The notes below the pieces were generated by a model. The model was not told the origin of the DNA. It was given only the letters and a program-made list of their open reading frames with translations, and did not search any database. Position numbers and translations under genes: made by a program. From NCBI GenBank assembly GCA_944386055.1, contig CALWZP010000003.1:62001-126000 (forward strand): DNA of 64,000 bases, written 5' to 3'. Shown here piece after piece: positions 24,916 through 32,859 of this stretch. This stretch comes from an uncultured Oscillospiraceae bacterium. Lineage in GTDB: Bacteria > Bacillota > Clostridia > Oscillospirales > Oscillospiraceae. The first letter of the stretch is position 1. Each line of letters opens with the position of its first letter.

Positions 24916-26178
24916 TCAGCCCTCCGCCGGCGGCAGGCTGTTCCCCTCCAGCCACCGCCGTACCAGGTCCAGGGCGCAGCTGGCGGCGGTGGTGCGCACC
25001 CGGGCCCGGGTGCCGCCGAGATGGCGCTCCTTCACCACGGTGCCGTCGGGACCGGCCAGAGCCACGAACACCAGCCCCACCGGGTTCCCACGGTCGTCGG
25101 GGTCCGGTCCCGCCACCCCGGTGGTGGACACCGCCAGGTCGCTCCCCGTGAGGCGGCGCATCCCCTCCGCCATGGCGGCGGCCACCGGGGCGGACACCGC
25201 CCCGTGCTCCCGAAGCAGCGCCTCCGGCACCCCCAGGGCGGCGGCCTTCACCCCATCGGTGTAGGACACCACGCCCCCCCGGAACGCCTTGGACGCCCCC
25301 GGCAGGTCGGTGATGCGCTTGGCCGTCAGCCCGCCGGTACAGGACTCGGCGCAGCTGAGGGTGAGCCCCCGCTCCAGCAGTCCATGGAGCACCACCTGCT
25401 CCAGACTGTCCACATCCGCCCCGTAGATCAGGGGGCCGAACTGCCGGCGCAGGTCCGCCTCCACCGGGGCGATGAGGGCGGCGGCCTCCTCCTGGGTGGC
25501 CGCCTTGGCGGTGATGCGCAGCTCCACCTCCCCCTCCTTGGCGTAGGGGGCCAGGGTGGGGTTGGTCATGGCGTTCATCCTCTCCCGCAGCTGAGCCTCC
25601 ACCATGGACTCCCCGGTGCCGAACAGGTGCAGGGTACGGGAGACGATGGCCCCCTCGCTGAGGGCGCGGAGATAGGGCACCGCCCGCGCCCGGAACATGG
25701 GCAGGCACTCGCTGGGCGGGCCGGGGAGCATGAGCACATGCACCCCCTCCGCCTGGAAGGCGCAGCCCGGCGCCGTGCCCCAGTCGTTGTCAAAGACCGT
25801 GCACCCCCGGGGCAGCCAGGCCTGCTGCCGGTTGTTCTCCGTCATGGGCCGGTCCATCCGCCGGAAATAGTCTTCGATGCGCTCCATGCTCCGTCCATCG
25901 AACTCCAGCTCCAGCCCGAAGCACCGGGCCAGGGTCTGCTTGGTCAGATCGTCGCAGGTGGGCCCCAGTCCCCCGGTGGTGATGAGGATGTCCGCCCGGC
26001 CCTTGGCGGCGTTCACCGCCTGCTCCAGCCGGCCGGGGTTGTCCCCCACCACGGTGTGCCAGTACACATTGATCCCCAGGGCGGACAGCTCCCGGGAGAT
26101 CATCTGTGCGTCGCTGTTGACAATGGAGCCCAGCAGCAGCTCGGTCCCCACCGACAGAATCTCCGCCGTGTGTGCCAT
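24916..26178 (-). CDS. cinA: CinA family protein (nicotinamide-nucleotide amidase)
   Basis: 420 residues, two-domain CinA. N-terminal MoaB/MogA-like domain (about 1-170: EILSVGTELLLGSIVNSDAQ, TTGGLGPTCDDLTK, LPGPPSEC) and C-terminal amidohydrolase domain (about 255-415: TLSCAESCTGGLTAKRITD, VSTTGVAGPDPDD). It deamidates nicotinamide mononucleotide in NAD salvage and may be linked to DNA-uptake or damage responses. ATG 26176-26178 has AGGAAGGA upstream. Lies 38 bp after the ParE-like gene and is likely co-transcribed. Confidence 0.96.
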   Translation of the reverse strand: MAHTAEILSVGTELLLGSIVNSDAQMISRELSALGINVYWHTVVGDNPGRLEQAVNAAKGRADILITTGGLGPTCDDLTKQTLARCFGLELEFDGRSMERIEDYFRRMDRPMTENNRQQAWLPRGCTVFDNDWGTAPGCAFQAEGVHVLMLPGPPSECLPMFRARAVPYLRALSEGAIVSRTLHLFGTGESMVEAQLRERMNAMTNPTLAPYAKEGEVELRITAKAATQEEAAALIAPVEADLRRQFGPLIYGADVDSLEQVVLHGLLERGLTLSCAESCTGGLTAKRITDLPGASKAFRGGVVSYTDGVKAAALGVPEALLREHGAVSAPVAAAMAEGMRRLTGSDLAVSTTGVAGPDPDDRGNPVGLVFVALAGPDGTVVKERHLGGTRARVRTTAASCALDLVRRWLEGNSLPPAEG

Positions 26179-26216
26179 GATGCATCCTTCCTTCCAGTGC
26201 GCGCTCCGCCTCTGTG

Positions 26217-28220
26217 TCACGAGATGTCCGCCAGCTCCAGATACTTGTACCCGTTGTCGGCGATGTGGGTCTTGCGCCCCTGGAGGTCGTCCCCCAGCAG
26301 AAGGTCGAACACCTGGGCGGTGCGCTCCACATCCTCGGGCATGACCTTGATGAGGCGGCGGGTCTCCGGATTCATGGTGGTCAGCCACATCATGTCCGGC
26401 TCGTTCTCGCCCAGGCCCTTGGAGCGCTGCACCTCCGCCTTCTTCCCCTCCAGGGAGGCGACGATGTCGTTCTTCTCCCTGTCGGAGTAGGCGAACCAGG
26501 TCTTGTCCTTCCAGGTGATCTCGTACAGGGGGGACTCGGCGATATACACATACCCCTCCCGGATCAGGGTGGGGGTGAGGCGGTAGAGCATGGTGAGGAT
26601 CAGGGTGCGGATCTGGAAGCCGTCCACATCCGCGTCGGTGCAGATGATGATCTTGTTCCACCGCAGGGCGGACAGGTCGAAGGCGGCCATGTCCTTGGCC
26701 CGGCGGTCCTGCACCTCCACCCCGCAGCCCAGTACCTTCAGAAGGTCGGTGATGATCTCGCTTTTGAAGATTTTGCCGTAGTCCGCCTTCAGGCAGTTGA
26801 GGATCTTCCCCCGCACCGGCATGATGCCCTGGAACTCGGCGTCCCGGCTGAGCTTCACCGCCCCCATGGCGGAGTCGCCCTCCACGATATACAGCTCCCG
26901 CCGGTCCACATCCCGGGTGCGGCAGTCCACGAACTTCTGCACCCGGTTGGCGATGTCGATGGAGCCGGAGAGCTTCTTCTTGATGTTCAGCCGGGCCTTC
27001 TCCGCCGTCTCACGGCTGCGCTTGTTGATGAGCACCTGGTCGGCGATCTTCTGGGCGTCCTGGGGGTTCTCGATGAAGTAGACCTCCAGCTGGGCGCGGA
27101 GGAAGTCGGTCATGGCCTCCTGCACGAACCTGTTGTTGATGGCCTTCTTGGTCTGGTTCTCATAGCTGGTCTGGGTGGAGAAGTTGTTGGAGACCAGCAC
27201 CAGGCAGTCCTGGATGTCGTTGAAGGTGATCTTGCTCTCGTTCTTGGTGTACTTGTTCTGCCCCTTCAGATAGCCGTCGATGGCGGAGACAAAGGCGGAC
27301 TTCACCGCCTTCTCCGGGGAGCCGCCGTGCTCCAGCCAGGAGGAGTTGTGATAGTGCTCGATGACCTGCACCCGGTTGGAGAAGCAGAAGGACACCGACA
27401 GCTTCACCTTGTACTCCGGCTTGTCCTCCCGGTCCCGGCCCCGGCGCTCGGTCTGCCAGAACACCGGCTGGGTCAGGGGGTCCTCCCCCGCCAGCTCGGC
27501 GACATAGTCCACGATGCCGTTGTCATAGCGGAATTCCTCCGTCTCGAACTTCCCCGGCGCGGTCTCGGTGCGCAGGCGGAAGGTCACCCCCGCGTTCACC
27601 ACCGCCTGGCGCTTCAGGGTGTCCCGGTAGTACTCCGCCGGGATGTCGATGTCGGTGAACACCTCCAGGTCGGGCTTCCAGTGGAACCTGGAGCCGGTCT
27701 TCTTTCCGGCGTAGGGGGTCTTGTGGAGGAAGGTCTCCCGGGGCTCGGTGATCTCCCCCTTCTCAAAGTGGAGGGTGTACTCAAAGCCGTCCCGGTGGAT
27801 CACCGCGTCGAACCACTCGCTGGCGTACTGGGTGGCGCAGGAGCCCAGGCCGTTGAGCCCCAGAGAGTACTCGTAGTTGTCCCCCTCCCCGCTGCCGTAT
27901 TTGCCGCCGGCGTACAGCTCGCAGAACACCAGCTCCCAGTTGTACTTCTGCTCCTTCTCGTTCCAGTCCACCGGGCAGCCCCGGCCGAAGTCCTCCACCT
28001 GGATGGACCTGTCCAAAAACCGGGTGACCAGGATCAGATCCCCGTGGCCCTCCCGGGCCTCGTCGATGGCGTTGGAGAGGATCTCGAACACCGCGTGCTC
28101 GCAGCCCTCCAGCCCGTCGGAGCCGAAGATGACCCCCGGGCGCTTGCGCACCCGGTCCGCCCCCTTCAGGGCGGAGATGGAGTCGTTGCCGTAGTCCTGC
28201 CGTTTCGCTGCTCTGGCCAT
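26217..28220 (-). CDS. Type IIA topoisomerase subunit B (ParE-like)
   Basis: 667 residues. ATPase domain of the GHKL fold (HAVFEILSNAIDEAREGHGD with the Mg-binding Glu and Asn; LNGLGSCATQYASEW), transducer domain, and TOPRIM domain (VEGDSAMGAVK, CTDADVDGFQIRTL). Start at 28218-28220 (MARAAKRQDYG) with GAGGTG upstream; longer frames lack support. It should pair with the ParC-like subunit at 32860, which is unusually placed 4.6 kb away on the other strand. The divergent toprim (DSAMGAVKLSRD) points to the topoisomerase-IV-like clostridial paralogue rather than GyrB. Confidence 0.9.
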   Translation of the reverse strand: MARAAKRQDYGNDSISALKGADRVRKRPGVIFGSDGLEGCEHAVFEILSNAIDEAREGHGDLILVTRFLDRSIQVEDFGRGCPVDWNEKEQKYNWELVFCELYAGGKYGSGEGDNYEYSLGLNGLGSCATQYASEWFDAVIHRDGFEYTLHFEKGEITEPRETFLHKTPYAGKKTGSRFHWKPDLEVFTDIDIPAEYYRDTLKRQAVVNAGVTFRLRTETAPGKFETEEFRYDNGIVDYVAELAGEDPLTQPVFWQTERRGRDREDKPEYKVKLSVSFCFSNRVQVIEHYHNSSWLEHGGSPEKAVKSAFVSAIDGYLKGQNKYTKNESKITFNDIQDCLVLVSNNFSTQTSYENQTKKAINNRFVQEAMTDFLRAQLEVYFIENPQDAQKIADQVLINKRSRETAEKARLNIKKKLSGSIDIANRVQKFVDCRTRDVDRRELYIVEGDSAMGAVKLSRDAEFQGIMPVRGKILNCLKADYGKIFKSEIITDLLKVLGCGVEVQDRRAKDMAAFDLSALRWNKIIICTDADVDGFQIRTLILTMLYRLTPTLIREGYVYIAESPLYEITWKDKTWFAYSDREKNDIVASLEGKKAEVQRSKGLGENEPDMMWLTTMNPETRRLIKVMPEDVERTAQVFDLLLGDDLQGRKTHIADNGYKYLELADIS

Positions 28221-28230
28221 GGTACACCTC

Positions 28231-28272
28231 ATTTGACAAAAATAAAACGCCTGTGCCCGCCGGCACAGAGGC
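28231..28272 (-). terminator. Hairpin with U-run just upstream of the ParE-like gene
   Basis: CTGTGCC/GGCACAG stem (28262-28268 with 28251-28257) followed on the minus strand by TTTTATTTTTG. It lies between a good promoter (28295-28324) and the start codon, so it is either the terminator of the upstream gene or an attenuator in the leader. Confidence 0.6.
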
Positions 28273-28294
28273 ATCCGCACGATAATTACCCTTT

Positions 28295-28324
28295 ATTTTA
28301 CTGCAACTCTCCCGTCCCTGTCAA
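28295..28324 (-). promoter_or_regulatory. Promoter upstream of the ParE-like gene
   Basis: TTGACA (28319-28324), 18-bp spacer, TAAAAT (28295-28300) on the minus strand. Confidence 0.65.
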
Positions 28325-28386
28325 CGGGAAAGGGGACGAAGGGGGGCGGGGGCGTGCTCACCCCCGGCCCCCTTTGCCGCGTTCTG

Positions 28387-29214
28387 TCAGGCCGTCTCCC
28401 GCCCCGCGCCGCCAAGACGCAGCCGGGGCGGCCAGACCAGCTCCCCCACCCCGTCCAGGGACGCGGCCCGTCCCCCGGGCACGGGCTGCCGCAGGCCGGG
28501 GACCGGGGCCCATCGGGCGTGCAGCGCCGATTCCAGCGCCTCGATGCACATGGTCCGGAAGATGTCTTCGCTGCCGGATGCCGCGCCTCCCTGTGCCCGG
28601 CTGTATTCCGCCGCCACCGCCGCGGCGTCGGGACGGGCAAACAGCTCCCGCATGGCCGGGAAATAGCCGCTTACCGAATCCAGTCCCATCTGAAAAGTGG
28701 AAAACGCGAACATGTTGGCGAGCAGGGGGTAGGTGAGCACTGTCTCATACAGCGCCGGGGTGGTCATGTGCTCCAGGACATCCGCCGGCACCGTGCAGGC
28801 GGTCACCTTCGCCGCCAGTGAGTTGGGCAGGGCCTGCCACTCCGGGGTGCCGGGGAGGATGGGGTACTGGTAGGGCTCGTCGATCCAGAACCAGTTCACC
28901 TTTTCGTGCACCAGCGCCCGGGGGTGGTCCAGCCACCCTTCCGCCCCCGGCAGATCGGGGACATCCAAGCCATGGGCCGCCGTATGATAGGCCACCTCTG
29001 CCGGATGGCCCGGGACGGCGGCAGATACCTCTGCAGGCACCAGGGCAGCGTGGAGCACAAACACCACCGACAGCAGCACCATCAGGTCCGGAAGCCGCTG
29101 ACGGGGGGCCTTTTCCCGCTCCTCCCCGCCGGGCATCACATGCCGCCGGTACCACTGGTACCGGTGCCAGCCCAGCTCCTCCCAGGCCGGGACTGTCCCT
29201 GCGTCCTTTGCCAC
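28387..29214 (-). CDS. Unknown single-pass membrane protein (275 aa)
   Basis: 275 residues from a GTG at 29212-29214, with GGGGGT 9 bp upstream. An N-terminal cytoplasmic stretch (WEELGWHRYQWYRRHVMPGGEER) is followed by one hydrophobic segment (about residues 44-64) and an extracellular domain rich in Trp, Pro and aromatic residues (VNWFWIDEPYQYPILPG). No family recognised. A promoter candidate lies at 29242-29269. Base composition matches the neighbours. Confidence 0.7.
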   Translation of the reverse strand: MAKDAGTVPAWEELGWHRYQWYRRHVMPGGEEREKAPRQRLPDLMVLLSVVFVLHAALVPAEVSAAVPGHPAEVAYHTAAHGLDVPDLPGAEGWLDHPRALVHEKVNWFWIDEPYQYPILPGTPEWQALPNSLAAKVTACTVPADVLEHMTTPALYETVLTYPLLANMFAFSTFQMGLDSVSGYFPAMRELFARPDAAAVAAEYSRAQGGAASGSEDIFRTMCIEALESALHARWAPVPGLRQPVPGGRAASLDGVGELVWPPRLRLGGAGRETA

Positions 29215-29241
29215 GCCGTGTACCCCCTTTCCCCCATGCCT

Positions 29242-29269
29242 TCTATATTCATTTTAAAATAAAACACAA
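29242..29269 (-). promoter_or_regulatory. Possible promoter of the 28387 gene
   Basis: TTGTGT (29264-29269), 16-bp spacer, TATAGA (29242-29247) on the minus strand. A palindrome AGTGCGC-CT-GCGCACT (29279-29294) lies just upstream, between the divergent promoters. Confidence 0.4.
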
Positions 29270-29325
29270 AAAATGTAAAGTGCGCCTGCGCACTTTTATC
29301 TATTTCGCCAATACAACCCGCCCCC

Positions 29326-29354
29326 TTGCGGCGGCCGTCCGGCTCTGGTATACT
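29326..29354 (+). promoter_or_regulatory. Promoter of the thiI operon
   Basis: TTGCGG (29326-29331), 17-bp spacer, TATACT (29349-29354). Confidence 0.7.
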
Positions 29355-29407
29355 GTATCCAAACAGAAAAGTCCCTCGGCGGCGCGCGGGGGAGGGAGGA
29401 GACAGTC

Positions 29408-30580
29408 ATGAACGAGATGATCCTGCTCAAGCTGGGGGAGATGGTCCTCAAGGGCCTGAACCGCCGCAGCTTCGAGGACAAGCTCCAGGCCAATCTGGCC
29501 CGGCGGCTGCACCGGTACGGGCAGTTCCGCATTTACACCCGGCAGTCCACCACCTATGTGGAGCCCAAGGACGACAGCTGCGACATGGAGGGGGCCTACG
29601 CCGCGGTGAAGCAGGTGTTCGGCGTGGTGGGGGTGTCCCTGGCCCGGGCCTGCGAGAAGGACGCCGACGCCATGCTGGAGACCGCCCGGACCTATCTGGC
29701 CGACCGCCTTCTGGCGGCGCGCACCTTCAAGGTGGAGTCCAAGCGGGCGGACAAGTCCTTTCCCATGACCTCCATTCAGCTCAGCCAGTATGTGGGCGGG
29801 GAGCTGCACGAGGCGTTCCCCCACCTGAAGGTGGATGTCCACCACCCGGAGGTGACCATCCACCTGGAGGTGCGGGACTTCGCCGCCTATGTCCACGCCG
29901 ACCCGGAGCCGGGGGCGGGGGGGCTGCCGGTGGGCATCAACGGGCGTGCGGTGTCCCTGCTGTCCGGGGGGATCGACTCCCCCGTGGCCAGCTGGATGAT
30001 CGCCAAGCGGGGGGTGGCCCTGGAGATGGTCCACTTCTTCTCCTACCCCTACACCTCCCCCGAGGCCAGGGACAAGGTCATCGAGCTGGCCCGGCTCCTC
30101 ACCCCGTGGTGCGGGCGGCTCACCGTCCATGTGGTGCCCTTCACCGCCATTCAGGAGGAGCTGCGCCGCGCCTGTCCCCCCGAGCTGTTCACCGTCCTCA
30201 TGCGCCGGTTCATGATGCGCATCGCCCAGGAGGTGGCAAGGCGCTGTGGGGCCAGGGCCCTGGTCACCGGGGAGTGCCTGGGCCAGGTGGCCAGCCAGAC
30301 CATGGAGGCCATGCGCTGTACCGGCGCGGTGGCCGACCTGCCCATCCTCCGCCCCTGCATCGGCCTGGACAAGGAGGAGATCATCCGGGTGGCCCGGAGG
30401 ATCGGCACCTTTGAGACCTCCATCCTCCCCTATGAGGACTGCTGCACCGTCTTCACCCCCCGGCACCCCCGGCTCCACCCCACCCTGGCCGAGGCCGAGG
30501 CCGCCGAGGCCGGCCTGGACATCGAGGGCATGGTCCGCGCCGCCGTGGAGGGGATCGAGCGGGTGCAGGTGAACCTGTGA
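29408..30580 (+). CDS. thiI: tRNA 4-thiouridine / thiamine sulfurtransferase ThiI
   Basis: 390 residues. N-terminal ferredoxin-like and THUMP domains (about 1-165), then the PP-loop ATPase with SLLSGGIDSPVASW (about residues 181-194), which adenylates U8 of tRNA before sulfur transfer. The C-terminal rhodanese domain of enterobacterial ThiI is absent, as usual in Firmicutes. Near the end is YEDCCTVFTPRHP, a conserved cysteine-containing segment. It overlaps the next gene by four bases. Confidence 0.95.
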   Translation: MNEMILLKLGEMVLKGLNRRSFEDKLQANLARRLHRYGQFRIYTRQSTTYVEPKDDSCDMEGAYAAVKQVFGVVGVSLARACEKDADAMLETARTYLADRLLAARTFKVESKRADKSFPMTSIQLSQYVGGELHEAFPHLKVDVHHPEVTIHLEVRDFAAYVHADPEPGAGGLPVGINGRAVSLLSGGIDSPVASWMIAKRGVALEMVHFFSYPYTSPEARDKVIELARLLTPWCGRLTVHVVPFTAIQEELRRACPPELFTVLMRRFMMRIAQEVARRCGARALVTGECLGQVASQTMEAMRCTGAVADLPILRPCIGLDKEEIIRVARRIGTFETSILPYEDCCTVFTPRHPRLHPTLAEAEAAEAGLDIEGMVRAAVEGIERVQVNL

Positions 30581-32055
30581 GTCCCCTCTTCTCCCGCTCC
30601 GCCGCCCCGGCGGAGGGCGGGCTGCCGGTGTGGCTGCGGCCTTTGGGGCTGCTGGCGGGGGCGGGGCTGCTGCTCTCCCTCGTCCCCGTGCTGGCGGTGG
30701 GGTTTTACATCCACCCCTTCGGAGACGACTACATCTTCGGGGTGCCCGCCTACGCCGCCCTCCAGAGCGGGGACTCCCTCCTGGCCGCCCTGCTGAACAC
30801 CGTGCGGGTGTACTGGTTCGGGTGGCAGGGCACCTTCACCGGGGTGCTGGCCATGGAGCTGATGCCCGACGCCTTCCTCTGGCGGGGATATGCCGCCACC
30901 CCCTTCGTCATGGCGGGGATGCTCCTGTTCTCCTCCGGCAAGCTGCTGCACACCCTGGTGCGCCGGTGGATGGGGGCGAGCCTGTGGTACTGGCTGCCCC
31001 TGTGGGCTGGGCTGGGCTTTCTCATTGTCCAGTGTATGCCCGACCCGGCCCAGAGCCTGTACTGGTGGAACGGCGCGGCGCTGTACACCCTGTTCTTCGC
31101 TCTGATGGTGCTGCTGCTGGACCGGCTGGTCAACCTGGCCCTGGCCAAAGCGCCCCGCCGCCGGAACATCCTGCTCGTCGAGTGCGTCCTGCTGGCGGCG
31201 GCGGTGAGCGGGGGCAACTTCGTCACCGGCCTGCTCACCGGTCTGCTGCTGGGGCTCTGCTGGCTGGCGGTGCTCATCTGGGACCGGCCCCGGTGGCGGG
31301 GAGCCACCCTGGTGCTGGCGGTGTACGCGGTGGGCTTCGCCCTGTGCCTGGCCGCCCCGGGGAACCGGGTGCGGCAGAGCACCGGGGAGGGCCTCTCCCC
31401 GGTGGAGGCGGTCCTCCGCAGCCTGGAGCAGGGGTGGAACGACCTGTCCGGCCTGACCACTCCGGTGGTGTGGGCGGTGCTTCTGCTGCTGGTCCCCGTG
31501 CTGTGGAAGCTCAGCGAGAAGGCCCCCTTCTCCTTCTCCTGGCCGGGGGCGGCGGCGGTGCTGGCCTTCCTCCTCTTCGCCGCCCAGAACGCCCCACATT
31601 TCTACACCATGGGGGAGGCGGGCCCCGGCCGCATCCGGGACATCGTCTATTTCTTCTACCTGTGGATGCTTCTGGTATCGGAGTTCTGGGTGCTGGGCTG
31701 GCTCCACCGGCGGTGGAGCGGTCCGGGACCCCGGACCCTCACCGCCTGCACCGCCCTGGCGGCGGCGCTGCTGATGGTCATCCTGTGGAAAAACGCCCCC
31801 TGGCTCACCGCGGGGAAGGCGGCCGCCGCCCTGGCCGACGGCTCGCTGGCCCAGTACCACCAGCTCATGCTGGAGCGGGAGACCCAGTACCGGGACCCCG
31901 ACCAGGCCCGGGTGTACTACGCCCCCGCCATGGGGGCCCAGCCCCGGCTGGTCTTCGTCTACTCGGTGGACGACGCCGACCCCGAGGCCTTCCCCAACAT
32001 CGCCGCCCGCAACTTTTTCGGCAAGGAGGAGGTGGCCTGCCGGCCGGACGGATAG
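30577..32055 (+). CDS. Polytopic membrane protein, DUF6056-like
   Basis: 492 residues, roughly ten to twelve membrane segments. The early motif HPFGDDYIFGVPAY, with acidic residues in the first extracellular loop, and WFGWQGTFTGVLAMELMP resemble the DUF6056 family and, more loosely, GT-C-type glycosyltransferases. The assignment is from memory of the family pattern. The GTG start is inside the thiI stop (GTGA overlap), implying translational coupling. Biochemical role unknown; a lipid-linked sugar transferase is one possibility. Confidence 0.75.
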   Translation: MSPLFSRSAAPAEGGLPVWLRPLGLLAGAGLLLSLVPVLAVGFYIHPFGDDYIFGVPAYAALQSGDSLLAALLNTVRVYWFGWQGTFTGVLAMELMPDAFLWRGYAATPFVMAGMLLFSSGKLLHTLVRRWMGASLWYWLPLWAGLGFLIVQCMPDPAQSLYWWNGAALYTLFFALMVLLLDRLVNLALAKAPRRRNILLVECVLLAAAVSGGNFVTGLLTGLLLGLCWLAVLIWDRPRWRGATLVLAVYAVGFALCLAAPGNRVRQSTGEGLSPVEAVLRSLEQGWNDLSGLTTPVVWAVLLLLVPVLWKLSEKAPFSFSWPGAAAVLAFLLFAAQNAPHFYTMGEAGPGRIRDIVYFFYLWMLLVSEFWVLGWLHRRWSGPGPRTLTACTALAAALLMVILWKNAPWLTAGKAAAALADGSLAQYHQLMLERETQYRDPDQARVYYAPAMGAQPRLVFVYSVDDADPEAFPNIAARNFFGKEEVACRPDG

Positions 32056-32109
32056 TCCGCGTCCCGGACAGACGCCGCCCTTGGCGGAACACAGCCGGCC
32101 CCCGCCGGG

Positions 32110-32691
32110 TTGGCGGGACTTTCCCTGCTGCCGCAGGAGACGACCCTGGCCGATTTGCTTCTGAGCGCCTACTCCCCCGCCGGCGGAGCCTTCCACGCCT
32201 GGAGCGACGCCCAAGAGGTGCGGGACGCCTTTCTCCCCGTTCTGGGGGATGACTGCTTCCAGCGCTCCGGCGGGTCCTATGTGCTGGAGTATGATCTGGA
32301 GGACCTGCTGCACATGCTCTCCACCGCCTATGGGGAGGAGCTGAGCACTCAGGCGGAGGAGCTTCTGAATTCTTTCGCCGAGAGCTTGGGCCTCACCGGG
32401 GAGGAGACGCTGGACTTCACCCTGACCATCACCCCCTCCGGGGAGCGGGACTGCTCCTTCACCATGGATCTGGACCTGCGCAGTGCATATATCACCCTAT
32501 CCATGGACTACGCCTACTCCGGCGGCCAGGAGGACTTCTCCCTGTCGTTCCAGGTGAAAAACCTGGCGGAGTTTGACATGACCCTGGACTCCACCGTCCG
32601 CTCCACCACCCAGGAGCCTCAGGCCCAGCCCCCGGCGGACAGTGAGATCATCGACCTGAACCAGCAGGTCTCCACCGTCCCCCTGACCTGA
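32110..32691 (+). pseudogene. Orphan fragment of a larger secreted protein
   Basis: The open frame from a TTG at 32110 encodes 193 residues with clear protein-like composition, and the frame is open back to the preceding TAG at 32053. There is no ATG/GTG start, no ribosome site, no signal peptide and no promoter. The beta-rich, acidic sequence (FTMDLDLRSAYITLSMDYAYSG; AEFDMTLDSTVRSTTQEP) looks like the C-terminal part of an exported beta-sheet protein. It is in the same frame as the preceding gene but unrelated in character. Most likely a gene remnant. Confidence 0.45.
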
Positions 32692-32706
32692 CCGTCCGCC
32701 CCTTCC

Positions 32707-32740
32707 GCCCCCGGCGCAGACAGCGCCGGGGGCGCTTCGT
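32707..32740 (+). terminator. Hairpin after the orphan fragment
   Basis: CGCCCCCGGCGC/GCGCCGGGGGCG arms around AGACA, weak T-run afterwards. Probably the terminator of the thiI transcript. Confidence 0.5.
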
Positions 32741-32753
32741 CCGCAGAAAATGC

Positions 32754-32783
32754 TTGTATTCCCCGGCCCGGGGCGTGTATAAT
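32754..32783 (+). promoter_or_regulatory. Promoter of the ParC-like gene
   Basis: TTGTAT (32754-32759), 18-bp spacer, TATAAT (32778-32783). The spacer carries the 13-bp palindrome CCCCGGCCCGGGG (32761-32773), a possible repressor site or promoter-geometry element. Confidence 0.75.
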
Positions 32784-32859
32784 AAAATGATGTGAAATCC
32801 CCCGATATGCAATGACGGGCGGGACCTCCGCCCGAACCTTAAATAAGGACGGAAGATAC

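Noticed and set aside
23255-25708. 817-codon open frame on the minus strand
   Set aside because: Runs antisense to dacF-like and out of frame through cinA; both real genes have clear motifs in other frames.
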